DNA of 64,000 nt from Castellaniella caeni NBRC 101664 (GTDB taxonomy: Bacteria; Pseudomonadota; Gammaproteobacteria; Burkholderiales; Burkholderiaceae_B): positions 62,001 through 126,000 of the forward strand of contig NZ_BCWN01000001.1 in NCBI RefSeq assembly GCF_001592225.1, written 5' to 3'. The number at the start of each line of letters is the position of its first letter. The first letter of the stretch is position 1. Below the pieces are notes generated by a model. It ran no database searches. It saw only the letters and a list, made by a program, of their open reading frames with translations, and had not been told where the DNA came from. Made by a program: the position numbers and the translations under genes. Shown here piece by piece: positions 22,222 to 36,727 of this stretch.

Positions 22222-23258
22222 TATGCCTCCCGGAACGCCCGCTTGAATGCCTCTGCCACCCGCTTCGGGCCTGGAAAATAGGCCCACTCGTGAGAGTGCG
22301 GATAGGGCGTATCCCAACCCGTGACGCGTTCGATGGGCGCCTCAAGGTAATAGAAGCAGTGTTCTTGCACCAGCGAACACAGCTCGGCCCCGAAGCCCCC
22401 GGTGCGGGTGGCTTCGTGCAGCACCACACAGCGGCCCGTCTTGCGCACCGACGCCAGGATGGTGTCGAGATCAAGCGGCCAGAGGCTGCGCAAATCGATG
22501 ATGTCGGCCTCGATGCCGGCCTCTTGGGCCGCCACTTCAGCCACGTAGACCATGGTGCCGTAGGTCAGCACCGTGAGCTCGCGCCCCTCGCGGTACAGCG
22601 AGGCCTTGTCGAGCGGCACGGTGTAGTAGCCCTCGGGCACATTGCCCAGCGGGTGCTTGGACCAAGGCACGACGGGCTGGTCGTGATGGCCGTCGAAAGG
22701 CCCGTTGTACAGGCGCTTGGGTTCGAGAAAGATGACAGGGTCGTCGTTCTCGATGGAACTGATGAGCAGGCCCTTGGCGTCGTAGGGGTTGGACGGCATC
22801 ACCGTGCGCAGGCCCGAGACGTGCGTGAACAGGGCCTCGGGGCTTTGGCTGTGGGTCTGCCCGCCGAAGATGCCGCCGCCGCAGGGCATGCGGATGGTGA
22901 GTGGCGCCGAATAGCCGCCCGCCGAGCGATAGCGCACCCGGGCGGCTTCGGAGAAAATCTGGTCGGCGGCAGGATAGAAATAATCGGCAAACTGGATTTC
23001 GACCACGGGCCGCAGGCCGTAGGCCCCCATGCCGATGGCCGCCGCCACGATGCCGCTTTCGGAGATCGGCGCGTCGAACACCCGGTTATGGCCGTACTTG
23101 GCCTGCAGGCCTTCGGTGCAGCGGAACACGCCGCCAAAATAGCCCACGTCTTCGCCGAACACGACCACGTTGTCGTCGCGCTCGAGCATGATGTCCATGG
23201 CCGAGCGCAAGGCCTGGATCATGGTCATGGGACGCGTCTTGAGTTTTTCTTGTGCCAT
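22221..23258 (-). CDS. bkdA2: Branched-chain oxoacid dehydrogenase E1 beta
   Basis: 345 residues from MAQEKLKTRPMTMIQ. A longer frame upstream overlaps E1alpha and is a shadow. It has the transketolase central and C-terminal domains: FGEDVGYFGGVFRCTEGLQ, VEIQFADYF and PYPHSHEWAYFPG. It forms the alpha2beta2 thiamine-diphosphate decarboxylase with the product of the preceding gene. The gap to E1alpha is two bases and the stop overlaps the E2 start, so the operon is tightly coupled. Confidence 0.94.
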   Translation of the reverse strand: MAQEKLKTRPMTMIQALRSAMDIMLERDDNVVVFGEDVGYFGGVFRCTEGLQAKYGHNRVFDAPISESGIVAAAIGMGAYGLRPVVEIQFADYFYPAADQIFSEAARVRYRSAGGYSAPLTIRMPCGGGIFGGQTHSQSPEALFTHVSGLRTVMPSNPYDAKGLLISSIENDDPVIFLEPKRLYNGPFDGHHDQPVVPWSKHPLGNVPEGYYTVPLDKASLYREGRELTVLTYGTMVYVAEVAAQEAGIEADIIDLRSLWPLDLDTILASVRKTGRCVVLHEATRTGGFGAELCSLVQEHCFYYLEAPIERVTGWDTPYPHSHEWAYFPGPKRVAEAFKRAFREA

Positions 23259-23260
23259 GA

Positions 23261-27264
<4,004 letters not shown>

Positions 27265-27440
27265 GCCGTGCCTTCCCCACCCTTGTCCCTGACTCGACAT
27301 TAAAGAAACGCAGCAGGACAAAACCAGTCCAGCCGGACATTTTCAGCCCATCCCGGCCCGGTTTCCGGTTGGCATCGACACACGGCGATCCATGATGCGC
27401 ATTCATCAGTGAAGCCTATTAATCAATGGAAAAAAACTGT

Positions 27441-27488
27441 TTGAACGATGGACGAATCTTGCGTTTAATAAGGACAGCACGACGCAAG
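27441..27488 (+). promoter_or_regulatory. Candidate hmgA-fahA promoter with operator dyad
   Basis: In the 304-base gap between comEC and hmgA, TTGAAC (27441-27446) and TTTAAT (27464-27469) are 17 bases apart. A dyad CTTGCGT (27458-27464) ... ACGCAAG (27482-27488) brackets the -10 and start point, where a repressor such as an IclR-type HmgR would act. No regulator gene adjoins. The rest of the gap (27265-27440) is AT-richer and holds nothing I can name. Confidence 0.45.
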
Positions 27489-27568
27489 AACCGCATGACG
27501 CTCCCGCTGTTTTCCGGCCCACCCGGCTTGCGCCGCCCGGATGCGGCCCTACATTCACCGAGGTTGAA

Positions 27569-28867
27569 ATGACGACCGATTCATCCTTGAAGTACCTGAG
27601 CGGATTTGGCAACGAGTTCGCCACCGAAGCCCTGCCCGGGGCCCTGCCCGACCGGGGCAACTCGCCACAGCGGGCGCCCTACGGGCTGTACGCCGAGCAG
27701 ATCAACGGCACCCCCTTTACCGTGGCCCGCGCGGCCAACCGCCGTTCCTGGCTGTACCGCATTCGCCCGGGCGCGGCGCACGACGCCTTCGTCCCGCACC
27801 GGGCCGGCGCCCGCTGGCTGTCCACCTTCAAGCAGGTGCCCACGCCACCCAACCGTATGCGCTGGAGCCCGACCCCCATATCCAGCGGCGGCGCGCCGCT
27901 CGACTTCATCGACAGCATGATGACCGTCGGCGGCAACGCGGGCTGCGGCATCCACGTGTACACCGCCACGCAATCGATGACCAGCCGCTACTTCTACGAC
28001 GCCGACGGCGAGCTGCTCATCGTGCCCCAGCAAGGCCGCCTGAGACTGGCGACCGAATTGGGCGTGCTTGAAGTCGAGCCGCAGGAATTCGCCGTCATCC
28101 CGCGCGGCATCCGCTTTCAGGTGCAGCTGCCCGACGGCGCGGCGCGCGGCTTTGTCTGTGAAAATTTCGGCGCCCCGCTGCAGCTGCCCACGCTGGGTGT
28201 GATCGGCTCCAACGGTCTGGCGCATCCACGCGATTTCCTCACCCCGGTGGCAGCCTGGGAAGACCTCGAAGGCGAGTTTGAAATCCTTGCCAAGTTCGAC
28301 GGCCAGTTCTGGGCGGCCAGAACCGACCACTCGCCGCTCGACGTGGTCGCCTGGCACGGCACGCACGCGCCCTACAAGTACGACCTGCGCAAGTTCAATG
28401 TCACGGGCTTCATCAGCTACGACCACCCCGACCCCTGCCTGAACCTGGTGCTGCACGCGCCCAGCGCCACACCGGGGGTCGATACGCTCGACTTCATCGC
28501 CTTCGCGCCGCGCGTGCTGGCCATGCAGGACACCTTCCGTCCGCCCTGGTTCCACCGCAACGTCGCGGGCGAATTCATGGCCAACATCCATGGCCACTAC
28601 GACGCCAAGGCCGGGGGCTTCGAGCCTGGCAGCATGTCCATCCACAACACCATGACGGCGCACGGCCCGGATACCGCCACTTTTGAAAAAGCCAGCGCCG
28701 CCGACACCCGCCAGCCGGACTACATCACGGACACCATGGCCATCATGTTCGAAACCCCGGTCATCATCCACGCCACCGAGCAGGCGCTGCAATCGTCGCA
28801 CCGGCAGGCCGATTACGTGCACGTCTGGGACGGTCTGAAAAAACATTTCAATCCACAACAACGCTAA
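27569..28867 (+). CDS. hmgA: Homogentisate 1,2-dioxygenase
   Basis: 432 residues, full length. It cleaves the ring of homogentisate to maleylacetoacetate with Fe(II) and O2 in tyrosine/phenylalanine catabolism. Conserved features are the opening [30 protein letters not shown], and the iron-ligand region [19 protein letters not shown] (His and Glu, then His). Eleven bases separate it from fahA, so the two form an operon. The usual maleylacetoacetate isomerase gene is not in the window. Confidence 0.97.
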   Translation: MTTDSSLKYLSGFGNEFATEALPGALPDRGNSPQRAPYGLYAEQINGTPFTVARAANRRSWLYRIRPGAAHDAFVPHRAGARWLSTFKQVPTPPNRMRWSPTPISSGGAPLDFIDSMMTVGGNAGCGIHVYTATQSMTSRYFYDADGELLIVPQQGRLRLATELGVLEVEPQEFAVIPRGIRFQVQLPDGAARGFVCENFGAPLQLPTLGVIGSNGLAHPRDFLTPVAAWEDLEGEFEILAKFDGQFWAARTDHSPLDVVAWHGTHAPYKYDLRKFNVTGFISYDHPDPCLNLVLHAPSATPGVDTLDFIAFAPRVLAMQDTFRPPWFHRNVAGEFMANIHGHYDAKAGGFEPGSMSIHNTMTAHGPDTATFEKASAADTRQPDYITDTMAIMFETPVIIHATEQALQSSHRQADYVHVWDGLKKHFNPQQR

Positions 28868-28878
28868 GGAGGCGCACC

Positions 28879-30198
28879 ATGCCCGTGCTCGACGAGACGC
28901 ACGATCCAGCCCTGCGCAGCTGGGTTCCATCCGCCAACGACGAGGCCACCGATTTCCCCATCCAGAACCTGCCCTTCGCCATCTTTCGTCGGCGAGACAG
29001 CGCGGAAGCCTGGCGCGGCGGGGTCGCCATCGGCGAGCAGATCATCGACCTGGCGGCTGCGGCGCAAGCCGGGCTGTTCACCGCCGACGCACTGGCGGCG
29101 GCGCAAGCGGCCAGCGAGCCCACGCTCAACCGCCTCATGGGCCTGGGCCGGCCCGCGGCGCGCGCGCTGCGTCTGGCGCTGTCCCGGGCGTTGGCGGCGG
29201 GCAGCGACCAGCAGGCCCTGGTGCAGCCCTGCCTGATCGACCAGGCCGACGCGCAATACGCGCTGCCCGCCCGCATTGGCGACTACACCGACTTCTACAC
29301 TTCCATTCATCACGCCACCCACGTGGGCCAGCTGTTTCGCCCCGACAATCCGCTCATGCCCAACTACAAGTGGGTGCCGATCGGCTACCACGGGCGCTCG
29401 TCTTCCATCGGCGTGTCGCCACAGCGCTTCCACCGTCCGTGCGGGCAGGTCAAGCCCGCGGACGCCACGCAGCCCCACGTCCAGGCCAGCGCGCGCCTGG
29501 ATCTCGAGCTCGAACTGGGGGTACTGGTGGGCCGGGGCAATGCCCTGGGCAGCCCCATCCCCATCGACCAGGCAGAAGAGCACCTCTTTGGCCTGGTGCT
29601 CTTCAACGACTGGTCGGCGCGCGACATCCAGCCTTGGGAATATCAGCCCCTGGGGCCGTTTCTCGCCAAGAATTTTGCTTCCACGGTGTCGCCCTGGGTC
29701 GTCACGCTCGACGCCCTGGCGCCGTTTCGCACGCCCTTTGCGCGGCCCGACGGTGATCCGCAGCCGCTGCCCTATCTGGACGGCGCCGTCAACCGCGCTG
29801 CGGGCGGCTTCGACATTCAGCTCGAAGCCCTGATCCAGACCCAGACCATGCACGCGCAGTGCCAGGCGCCCACGCGCCTGGCCCATTCCAACTATCGCTA
29901 CGCCTACTGGACGGCGGCCCAGATGGTGGCCCACCACACCATCAACGGCTGCAATCTGCAGCCCGGCGATCTTTTTGGCACCGGCACCCTGTCGGGGCCC
30001 GAACCCGATCAGGCCTGCGCCCTGATCGAACTGACCGCGGGCGGCAAGCGGCCCATCAGCCTGCCCAACGGCGAACAGCGCACCTGGCTGCAGGACGGCG
30101 ACACCGTGGTGCTGCGCGGCTGGTGCGCCAAGCCCGGGGCCGCGCGCATCGGCTTTGGATCATGCGCGGGCACCGTGCTGCCCCCGCACAACGCATGA
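28879..30198 (+). CDS. fahA: Fumarylacetoacetase
   Basis: 439 residues. It hydrolyses fumarylacetoacetate to fumarate and acetoacetate, the last step of the homogentisate path. It has the FAH N-terminal SH3-like domain, then DFYTSIHHATHVGQLFRP with metal and catalytic residues, PIGYHGRSSS, LDLELELGVLVG and FNDWSARDIQPWEYQPLGPF. AAGGAGG precedes the ATG, 11 bases after hmgA. It converges on tatD with a 19-base gap that includes no obvious terminator. The two-gene operon implies growth on tyrosine or phenylalanine if HmgA substrate is produced elsewhere. Confidence 0.96.
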   Translation: MPVLDETHDPALRSWVPSANDEATDFPIQNLPFAIFRRRDSAEAWRGGVAIGEQIIDLAAAAQAGLFTADALAAAQAASEPTLNRLMGLGRPAARALRLALSRALAAGSDQQALVQPCLIDQADAQYALPARIGDYTDFYTSIHHATHVGQLFRPDNPLMPNYKWVPIGYHGRSSSIGVSPQRFHRPCGQVKPADATQPHVQASARLDLELELGVLVGRGNALGSPIPIDQAEEHLFGLVLFNDWSARDIQPWEYQPLGPFLAKNFASTVSPWVVTLDALAPFRTPFARPDGDPQPLPYLDGAVNRAAGGFDIQLEALIQTQTMHAQCQAPTRLAHSNYRYAYWTAAQMVAHHTINGCNLQPGDLFGTGTLSGPEPDQACALIELTAGGKRPISLPNGEQRTWLQDGDTVVLRGWCAKPGAARIGFGSCAGTVLPPHNA

Positions 30199-30217
30199 GC
30201 CCCCCAGTCGCAAGTCC

Positions 30218-31105
30218 TCAGCCTGGACGGCCTTCGGGCCCTTCGGGCGCTGTCACAGCGTCGCCACGCCAGGGCGACCCAGGCGACAAGACCGCGCGCA
30301 AGCGCGGCACGACCCGGCAGGCATTGGCGGCGCACTGCGCCACAAGCGTTTTGAACGGGGTCGCACGCAGGCCCGCCAACACCTCGGCCATGCGCGCCAC
30401 CTCGGCGGGCTCGTTGCGCGCGGGCCGACGCCGACCGTCGGCATCCAAGCCTAACCAGGCAGGCGGGATGTCCGGCGCATCGGTTTCCAACACCAGCGCG
30501 GTCTCGGGCAGCTGTGCCGCCAGGCGGCGGATTTGCAAAGCGCGCGCAAAGGTCATGGCGCCGCCCATGCCCAGGGCAAAGCCCAGATCCAGAAACTGGG
30601 CCGCCTGCTGGAAGCTGCCATTGAAGGCATGGGCAATGCCGCCGATCGCAGGGCGGCGGCGCAGCTGCTTGAGCAGGGCATCCTGCGAGCGGCGCACGTG
30701 CAGCAGCACCGGCAGGCCAAACTGCCGGGCCAGATCAAGCTGGCGCACGTAAAAGTGTTCCTGGCGATCACGCAGGGCAGGCGTATTGGCCTCGGGGACA
30801 AAATAATCAAGGCCGATTTCACCAATGGCCACCAGGCGCGGGTCATCCCGCCAGGCGGCCAGGCATTCGGCGAGAACGTCCAGATCCCCCTCATCAGAGC
30901 GCGCCACGTACAGTGGGTGAATACCCAGGGCATAGCCGACACCAGGCACCGACCGGGCAAGATCGCGGACAGTCTGGAAGTTGCCCCGGCTGACGGCAGG
31001 GATGATGAGGCCAGCCACGCCAGCCTGCCGCGCGCGGGCGACCACGGCCAAGCGATCGGCATCAAACTCGGTGGCATCCAAGTGACAATGTGTATCAATC
31101 AGCAT
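30218..31105 (-). CDS. tatD: TatD-family metal-dependent hydrolase
   Basis: 295 residues from MLIDTHCHLDA (an upstream in-frame extension lacks a conserved sequence). Metal ligands are DTHCHLD (HxH), GEIGLDYF (Glu), the His in LPVLLHVRRS, HAFNGS, and the ETDAPD aspartate. TatD/YcfH proteins are 3'-5' DNases acting in repair and quality control. The gene is 105 bases after lolD on the same strand, an order (lolC, lolD, tatD) I associate with related Alcaligenaceae. The C-terminal tail after RAVLSPGSP is a little longer than usual. Confidence 0.93.
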   Translation of the reverse strand: MLIDTHCHLDATEFDADRLAVVARARQAGVAGLIIPAVSRGNFQTVRDLARSVPGVGYALGIHPLYVARSDEGDLDVLAECLAAWRDDPRLVAIGEIGLDYFVPEANTPALRDRQEHFYVRQLDLARQFGLPVLLHVRRSQDALLKQLRRRPAIGGIAHAFNGSFQQAAQFLDLGFALGMGGAMTFARALQIRRLAAQLPETALVLETDAPDIPPAWLGLDADGRRRPARNEPAEVARMAEVLAGLRATPFKTLVAQCAANACRVVPRLRAVLSPGSPWRGDAVTAPEGPEGRPG

Positions 31106-31210
31106 GGGCTCTCCTGAGGGGTGATGGCACCGAGCGCTGTCCATCGTTCAAGATGGTACACGTTGTCCGCCGCAAGCAGACGCGCCCGAACCGAGCGCGT
31201 TGCACGCCGC

Positions 31211-31901
<691 letters not shown>

Positions 31902-31909
<8 letters not shown>

Positions 31910-33173
31910 GGCGCAACACCTGGGCGGGCTGCAGGCGCGAGGCGCGCCAGCTGGGGTAAAGGGTGGCCAGCAAGGACAGCACCAGGGACGTCACGCCGAT
32001 GGTGGCGATGTCGCCCACCTGCGGATTGGAGGGCAGCTCGCTGATGAAATAAATCTGCTGTGGCAGGAAATGAATGCCGAACAGCCGTTCGATCCAGGGC
32101 ACAATGACGTCGATGTTGTAGGCGGCCAGCGTGCCCAGGGCCACGCCGGCCACCGTGCCGACCACCCCGATCAAGGCTCCCTGCACGAGAAAGATCCGCG
32201 CGATCTCGGCGGGCGTCGCCCCCAGCGTGCGCAAAATGGCAATGTCGGACTGCTTGTCTTTCACGGCCATCACCAGCGACGACAGCAGGTTGAAGGCCGC
32301 CACCGCGACGATCAGCGTGAGGATGAGGAACATCATGCGTTTTTCCGTCTGCACGGCGGCAAACCACGTGCGGTTGTTCTGCGTCCAGTCCATGGCGCGC
32401 ACCCCGGCGGGCATCAGTTCCAGCAGCTGGCGGGCCACTTGCGGGGCCTGCTGCATGTCGGCGATGCGCAGGCGCACGCCGCTGACGCCGCTGTCGCGAA
32501 ACACGCGGGCGGCGTCCTGCACGTCGACGAAGGCCAGCGTGGCGTCGTATTCATAGTAGCCGGTGGCAAACACCCCCGACACCGTAAACTGGCGCATGCG
32601 CGGCGCAAAGCCCGCGGGCGAGATCGAACCCTGGGGCGCCAGCAGCAGCACCGTGTCGCCGACCATCAGGCCCAGCGACTGCGCGATCTGGCTGCCGACG
32701 ATGATGTTGAAGGAACCGGGCGTCAGACTGTCGAGCGAGCCTGACTCCATCTGGCCTTTGAGGTCGGACACCTTGGGTTCGATGGCCGGGTCGATGCCGC
32801 GCACCTGCACGCCGCTCAGGGACTGCCCGCGCGCCAACATGCCCTGTGCCGCCACGAACGGCGCCGCCCCGCGCACCTCGGGGTCTTGCGCCGCGTCGCG
32901 CGCCAGCGCCTGCCAGTGATCGAGCACCTGCTGGTGATCGACGCCCGGCACGTAGAGTTCGATGTGCGGCAGCACCGACAGCATGCGGTCGCGCACCTGC
33001 GTCTGGAAGCCGTTCATGACCGACAGGACGACGATGAGGGCGGCCACCCCCAGGCCGATGCCCGCCATCGAGCTGGCCGCCACGAACGACACGAAGCGGT
33101 CGCCCCGGCGTCCGCCGCGTCCCGTGCGCGCCAGACCCGCGTAGCGGGCCCCGATCCACCATTCATAGGCCAT
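31902..33173 (-). CDS. lolC: Lipoprotein-releasing permease LolC/LolE
   Basis: 423 residues from [19 protein letters not shown] first membrane helix (about 30-55, [20 protein letters not shown]) is followed by a large periplasmic domain (about 60-260) and three C-terminal helices, the FtsX-like arrangement. It forms the membrane part of the complex with LolD. Only one permease gene is present, so it probably acts as a homodimer as in many betaproteobacteria (sometimes called LolF). It is divergent from the next gene by 40 bases. Confidence 0.93.
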
Positions 33174-33213
33174 GAGCACTGCCTTCGGATTCTTTTGACT
33201 CTACAATTCTGCT

Positions 33214-34128
33214 ATGCATATCGTGATACCTGGGGCTTGGCCCGACCCCGAAGTGGCAACCGAACTCGCGCCGCATCTGGTGCAACGCGCACCCACCCTC
33301 GCCCGCTGGCTGGGCCAGGGCAAAGCCCGCATCACCCCCAGCCTCGCGGCCGAGACCTGGTGCCTGCCCGCCGAGCACTGGCTGCTGCAGGCGCGCGGTT
33401 TTCAGGCGCTCGAAACCGAGCATCTTAGCGCAGGTTTGGGCCCCCTGCGCGGCCAGGCGCACGACGACGACCCCGTCTGGCTGGCCGAGCTCATCCACAT
33501 GGCGCCTTCGCGCGACGGCGCGGCCCTGCTGCCCGCCGACACGCTGGCGATCACCGACGAACAATCCAGGGCGCTGCTGCTCAGCGCGCAGGCAGAGCTC
33601 GAAGACAGCGGCCTGCAACTCGACTACCTGCGCCCCGACGTCTGGCGCGTGCGCTGGCCGCAGCCCGTACGCATTCCCTGCGCCAGCCCGGCTCTGGTGG
33701 CCGTCAGCTCGGTCAACGACTGGTGGCCGCAGCAAACCGAGGCGCGCCCCTGGCGCCGCCTGGTCAACAGCCTGCAGATGGCCTGGTTCGAGCACCCCGT
33801 CAACCAGGCCCGGCAACGGCAGGGGCAGGCCCCCGTCAACAGCCTCTGGCTCTATGGCGGGGCACGGGCCAGCCAGCTGAGCCGCCCCCTGCCCGACGGC
33901 CTGCTGATTGACGAGCGCCTGCAGCCCCTGGCCGCAGCCCAGCGCTGGGGCGAGTGGCTCGACGCGCTCGCCGCGCTCGATGCCCAGTGCCTGGCCCCCA
34001 GGGCGCAAGAACCAGCGCCCGTCCTGGTGCTCACCAGCCGCGAACGCTACGTCGAGGTGACGGTGCGCAGCGGCTGGTTCGCACGCTGGCACACACAAGA
34101 CTGGAGGCGCTGGTGGTGCAGCCGCTGA
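33214..34128 (+). CDS. Conserved protein, phosphoglycerate-mutase-like
   Basis: 304 residues. It begins MHIVIPGAWPDPEVATELAP, ends with basic residues, and is Trp/Ala/Leu-rich with no membrane segments. Proteins like this sit before recJ in betaproteobacteria and are sometimes labelled cofactor-independent phosphoglycerate mutase-like, but I see none of the metal motifs of that enzyme, so the name is weak. No Shine-Dalgarno precedes the ATG. recJ starts inside its 3' end (13-base overlap), which suggests coupled expression. Function unknown. Confidence 0.7.
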   Translation: MHIVIPGAWPDPEVATELAPHLVQRAPTLARWLGQGKARITPSLAAETWCLPAEHWLLQARGFQALETEHLSAGLGPLRGQAHDDDPVWLAELIHMAPSRDGAALLPADTLAITDEQSRALLLSAQAELEDSGLQLDYLRPDVWRVRWPQPVRIPCASPALVAVSSVNDWWPQQTEARPWRRLVNSLQMAWFEHPVNQARQRQGQAPVNSLWLYGGARASQLSRPLPDGLLIDERLQPLAAAQRWGEWLDALAALDAQCLAPRAQEPAPVLVLTSRERYVEVTVRSGWFARWHTQDWRRWWCSR

Positions 34129-35813
34129 TCCGCCCGCGGGCCACGCACCGCCAGCACGCGCAGGCGCTCGCCGAGGTCGGTGTGCATCCCCTGCTGGCGC
34201 GGCTCTGGGCTGCCCGGGGTCTGGCGCAGCCGACCGCCACCGACTGGCAGGCGCTGATCCCGCCGCAGCGGCTGACGCACGTGAACACCGCGGCCTCGCT
34301 GCTGGCCGATGCCATCGCCACGCAAAAAAAACTGCTGATCGTCGCCGATTACGACTGCGACGGCGCAACGGCCTGCGCCGTGGCCATCCGCGGCCTGCGA
34401 ACCATGGGCGCCCAGGTCGATTTCCTGGTGCCCAACCGCTTCGAGACGGGATACGGCCTCTCGCCCGCCGTCGTCGAATTGGCCTGTCGCCACCCAGCGG
34501 GCAAGCCCGACCTGCTCATCACGGTGGACAACGGCATCGCCAGCATCGACGGCGTGGCTGCCGCCCGGGCCGCCGGCATCGAAGTGATCGTCACCGACCA
34601 CCATCTGCCAGGCGAACAGCTGCCGCACGCCCTGGCCATCGTCAACCCAAACCAGACGGGCTGCGGCTTTCCCTCCAAGCACCTGGCCGGGGTGGGGGTC
34701 ATTTTCTACGTCCTGCTGGCCCTGCGCGCCGAACTGCGCACGCGCGGCACCCTGCCCGCGCAAGGCGGGCCGCGCCTGGACACCCTGACCGACCTGGTGG
34801 CCCTGGGCACTGTCGCCGATGTCGTGCGCCTGGACGCCAACAACCGCCTGCTCGTCACACAAGGCCTCAAACGCATCCGCCAAGGCCGCATGCAGGCCGG
34901 CATTGCGGCCCTGTTCCAGGTGGCAGGGCGAGATCCGCAGCAGGCCGGCACCGACGATCTCGGCTTCGCGCTGGGGCCGCGCATCAACGCCGCGGGCCGC
35001 ATGGCCGACATGAGCCTGGGCATCCACTGCCTGCTGGAAGACGAACCGGCCCGCGCCCTGGAGCTGGCCCAGGCGCTGGATACGATCAACCGTGAACGCC
35101 GCAGCCGCGAAACCGAGATGCGCGACGAGGCCCTGGCGCAGCTCGACACCCAGGCGCAGGCGCGGGCCGCCAGCGTCTGCGTCTGGCAACCCGGCTGGCA
35201 TCCCGGCGTCATCGGCCTGGTGGCTTCGCGGCTGAAGGAAACCTACTGGCGCCCGGCCCTGGCCTTCGCACCCGACGATGCCGACACGCTGCGCGGCTCA
35301 GGGCGCTCCATCCCCGAAGTACACCTGCGCGACGCGCTCGACCTCGTTTCCAAGCGCCTGCCGGGGGCCATCGCGCAATTTGGCGGCCACGCCATGGCGG
35401 CGGGTCTCACCCTGCGCAAAAGCGCCTTCGAGGCTTTTGCGCAACAATTCGACCTGGCCGTGCGCACGCTCAGCGGGCACGACGCCTTCGAGCCCTGCCT
35501 GGAGACAGATGGCTCACTGGAACCCGGCTACTTCAACGCCGAGACCGCGGCGCTGCTGGCGCATCAGGTATGGGGGGCGGGCTTCGCCCCGCCGCTCTTC
35601 CAGGATCGCTTCCACGTGGTGCACCAGCGGCTGCTGAAAGAACGCCACCTGAAGCTCTTCCTGGAAAAGGACGGGATGCGCCTGGACGCCATCTGGTTCA
35701 ACCACGCCGAGCCGCTGCCCGAAGCCATCGAAGCCGTCTACCGGCTGGAACGCAACACCTGGGGCGGGCGCACCACGCTTCAGTTGCTGATCGAGCACGC
35801 GCGGCCTGCCTGA
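34116..35813 (+). CDS. recJ: Single-strand DNA exonuclease RecJ
   Basis: 565 residues from a GTG eight bases after GGAGG; a second GTG just before is possible. The DHH-family metal motifs are visible: ADYDCDGATA near residue 80, TVDNGIAS and TDHHLPG near 165, then the GPRINAAGRMAD motif (DHHA1 region) and a C-terminal OB-like part. It degrades ssDNA 5'-3' in RecF-pathway recombination and mismatch/base-excision repair. The gene begins inside the preceding gene and its last 34 bases overlap the convergent EamA gene. Confidence 0.95.
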   Translation: MQPLIRPRATHRQHAQALAEVGVHPLLARLWAARGLAQPTATDWQALIPPQRLTHVNTAASLLADAIATQKKLLIVADYDCDGATACAVAIRGLRTMGAQVDFLVPNRFETGYGLSPAVVELACRHPAGKPDLLITVDNGIASIDGVAAARAAGIEVIVTDHHLPGEQLPHALAIVNPNQTGCGFPSKHLAGVGVIFYVLLALRAELRTRGTLPAQGGPRLDTLTDLVALGTVADVVRLDANNRLLVTQGLKRIRQGRMQAGIAALFQVAGRDPQQAGTDDLGFALGPRINAAGRMADMSLGIHCLLEDEPARALELAQALDTINRERRSRETEMRDEALAQLDTQAQARAASVCVWQPGWHPGVIGLVASRLKETYWRPALAFAPDDADTLRGSGRSIPEVHLRDALDLVSKRLPGAIAQFGGHAMAAGLTLRKSAFEAFAQQFDLAVRTLSGHDAFEPCLETDGSLEPGYFNAETAALLAHQVWGAGFAPPLFQDRFHVVHQRLLKERHLKLFLEKDGMRLDAIWFNHAEPLPEAIEAVYRLERNTWGGRTTLQLLIEHARPA

Positions 35814-36727
35814 CGTCGCCGGGCGTCGGGCCAGGCGGCAAGCACCAGCCCCAGCAGCGCCGCGGCGAACGCCAGGGCGTGCAGGCCGCTGAAAGGCTCG
35901 CCCAGCACGCCGACCCCGACGCAGGCGGCGCCCACCGGCAGCATGACGGTGAACACCCCGGCGCGAGACGCCGGCACGCGCCGCAAACCCGTCATCCACA
36001 ACCAGATCGTCCAGCTGGCCGCCAGGCCGTAGAACAACAGCAGCCCCCAGGTGGGCGCCGTAATGGCCGAAAAATCAAAATGCCAGGCGGCATAGGCGCC
36101 CGCGGGCAGCATGAGCACGAAGCCCCAGACGTTCATCAGGGCACTGATGCGCCGGGCCGACAGCGCGCCAGTGAGCTGCTTGCCGATGACGGCATAGGCC
36201 GCCTCGCACAGCACCGCGCCACCCAGCAGCGCATAGCCCAGCCAGCGCTGCGGCGCGCCACCGTCAGCGGCCGGGTCGGGCGCCTGCGTCAGTGCCAGCA
36301 GCGCAATGCCGCAGACAGCGCAAGCGATTGCCGCCAGCACCCGGGGGCGGATCGCCTCTTTGAGCACGAGGCGGCTGAGCACGGCAATGGCCGCCGGAAT
36401 GGCCGACATGATGATGCCCGCGGCCACGGCGCTGCTGTAGCTCACGCCCAGTACCATGAAGACGGTGAACAGGAAGCTGCCGATGAAAGACTCGAGAAAC
36501 ACAAGGGCGCGCACACGCCGCGTGAGCGCGGCCTCGGCGGGCGGCTTGCGCAGCCAGTGCAGGACGGACAGGCTGCCGATGCCAAAGCGCAGGCAGCCCA
36601 GCAGAAAGACGGGGAAAATGGCTGCCAGCGGCTTGCTGAGCGCGACGTAGGCGCCCACCACGAACATGCTGGCCGCCAGGCAGGCGTAGGCCAGCCCGGG
36701 CGCCGCCCCGGCGGGGGCGGCACTCAT
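35780..36727 (-). CDS. EamA-family (DMT) transporter
   Basis: 315 residues from MSAAPAGAAPGLAYACL with about ten membrane segments in two EamA repeats (about 10-140 and 165-300). It begins within the last codons of the other EamA gene (ATGA overlap of four bases), so the pair is coupled. Its end overlaps recJ by 34 bases on the opposite strand. Drug/metabolite transporters usually export amino acids or other small metabolites; nothing here identifies the substrate. The C-terminal tail (DARRRQAGRACSISN) is encoded by the overlap. Confidence 0.85.
   Translation of the reverse strand: MSAAPAGAAPGLAYACLAASMFVVGAYVALSKPLAAIFPVFLLGCLRFGIGSLSVLHWLRKPPAEAALTRRVRALVFLESFIGSFLFTVFMVLGVSYSSAVAAGIIMSAIPAAIAVLSRLVLKEAIRPRVLAAIACAVCGIALLALTQAPDPAADGGAPQRWLGYALLGGAVLCEAAYAVIGKQLTGALSARRISALMNVWGFVLMLPAGAYAAWHFDFSAITAPTWGLLLFYGLAASWTIWLWMTGLRRVPASRAGVFTVMLPVGAACVGVGVLGEPFSGLHALAFAAALLGLVLAAWPDARRRQAGRACSISN

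Noticed and set aside
33214-34128. True cofactor-independent phosphoglycerate mutase
   Set aside because: Length (304) and absence of the metal-binding Asp/His motifs do not fit; kept only as a weak similarity.
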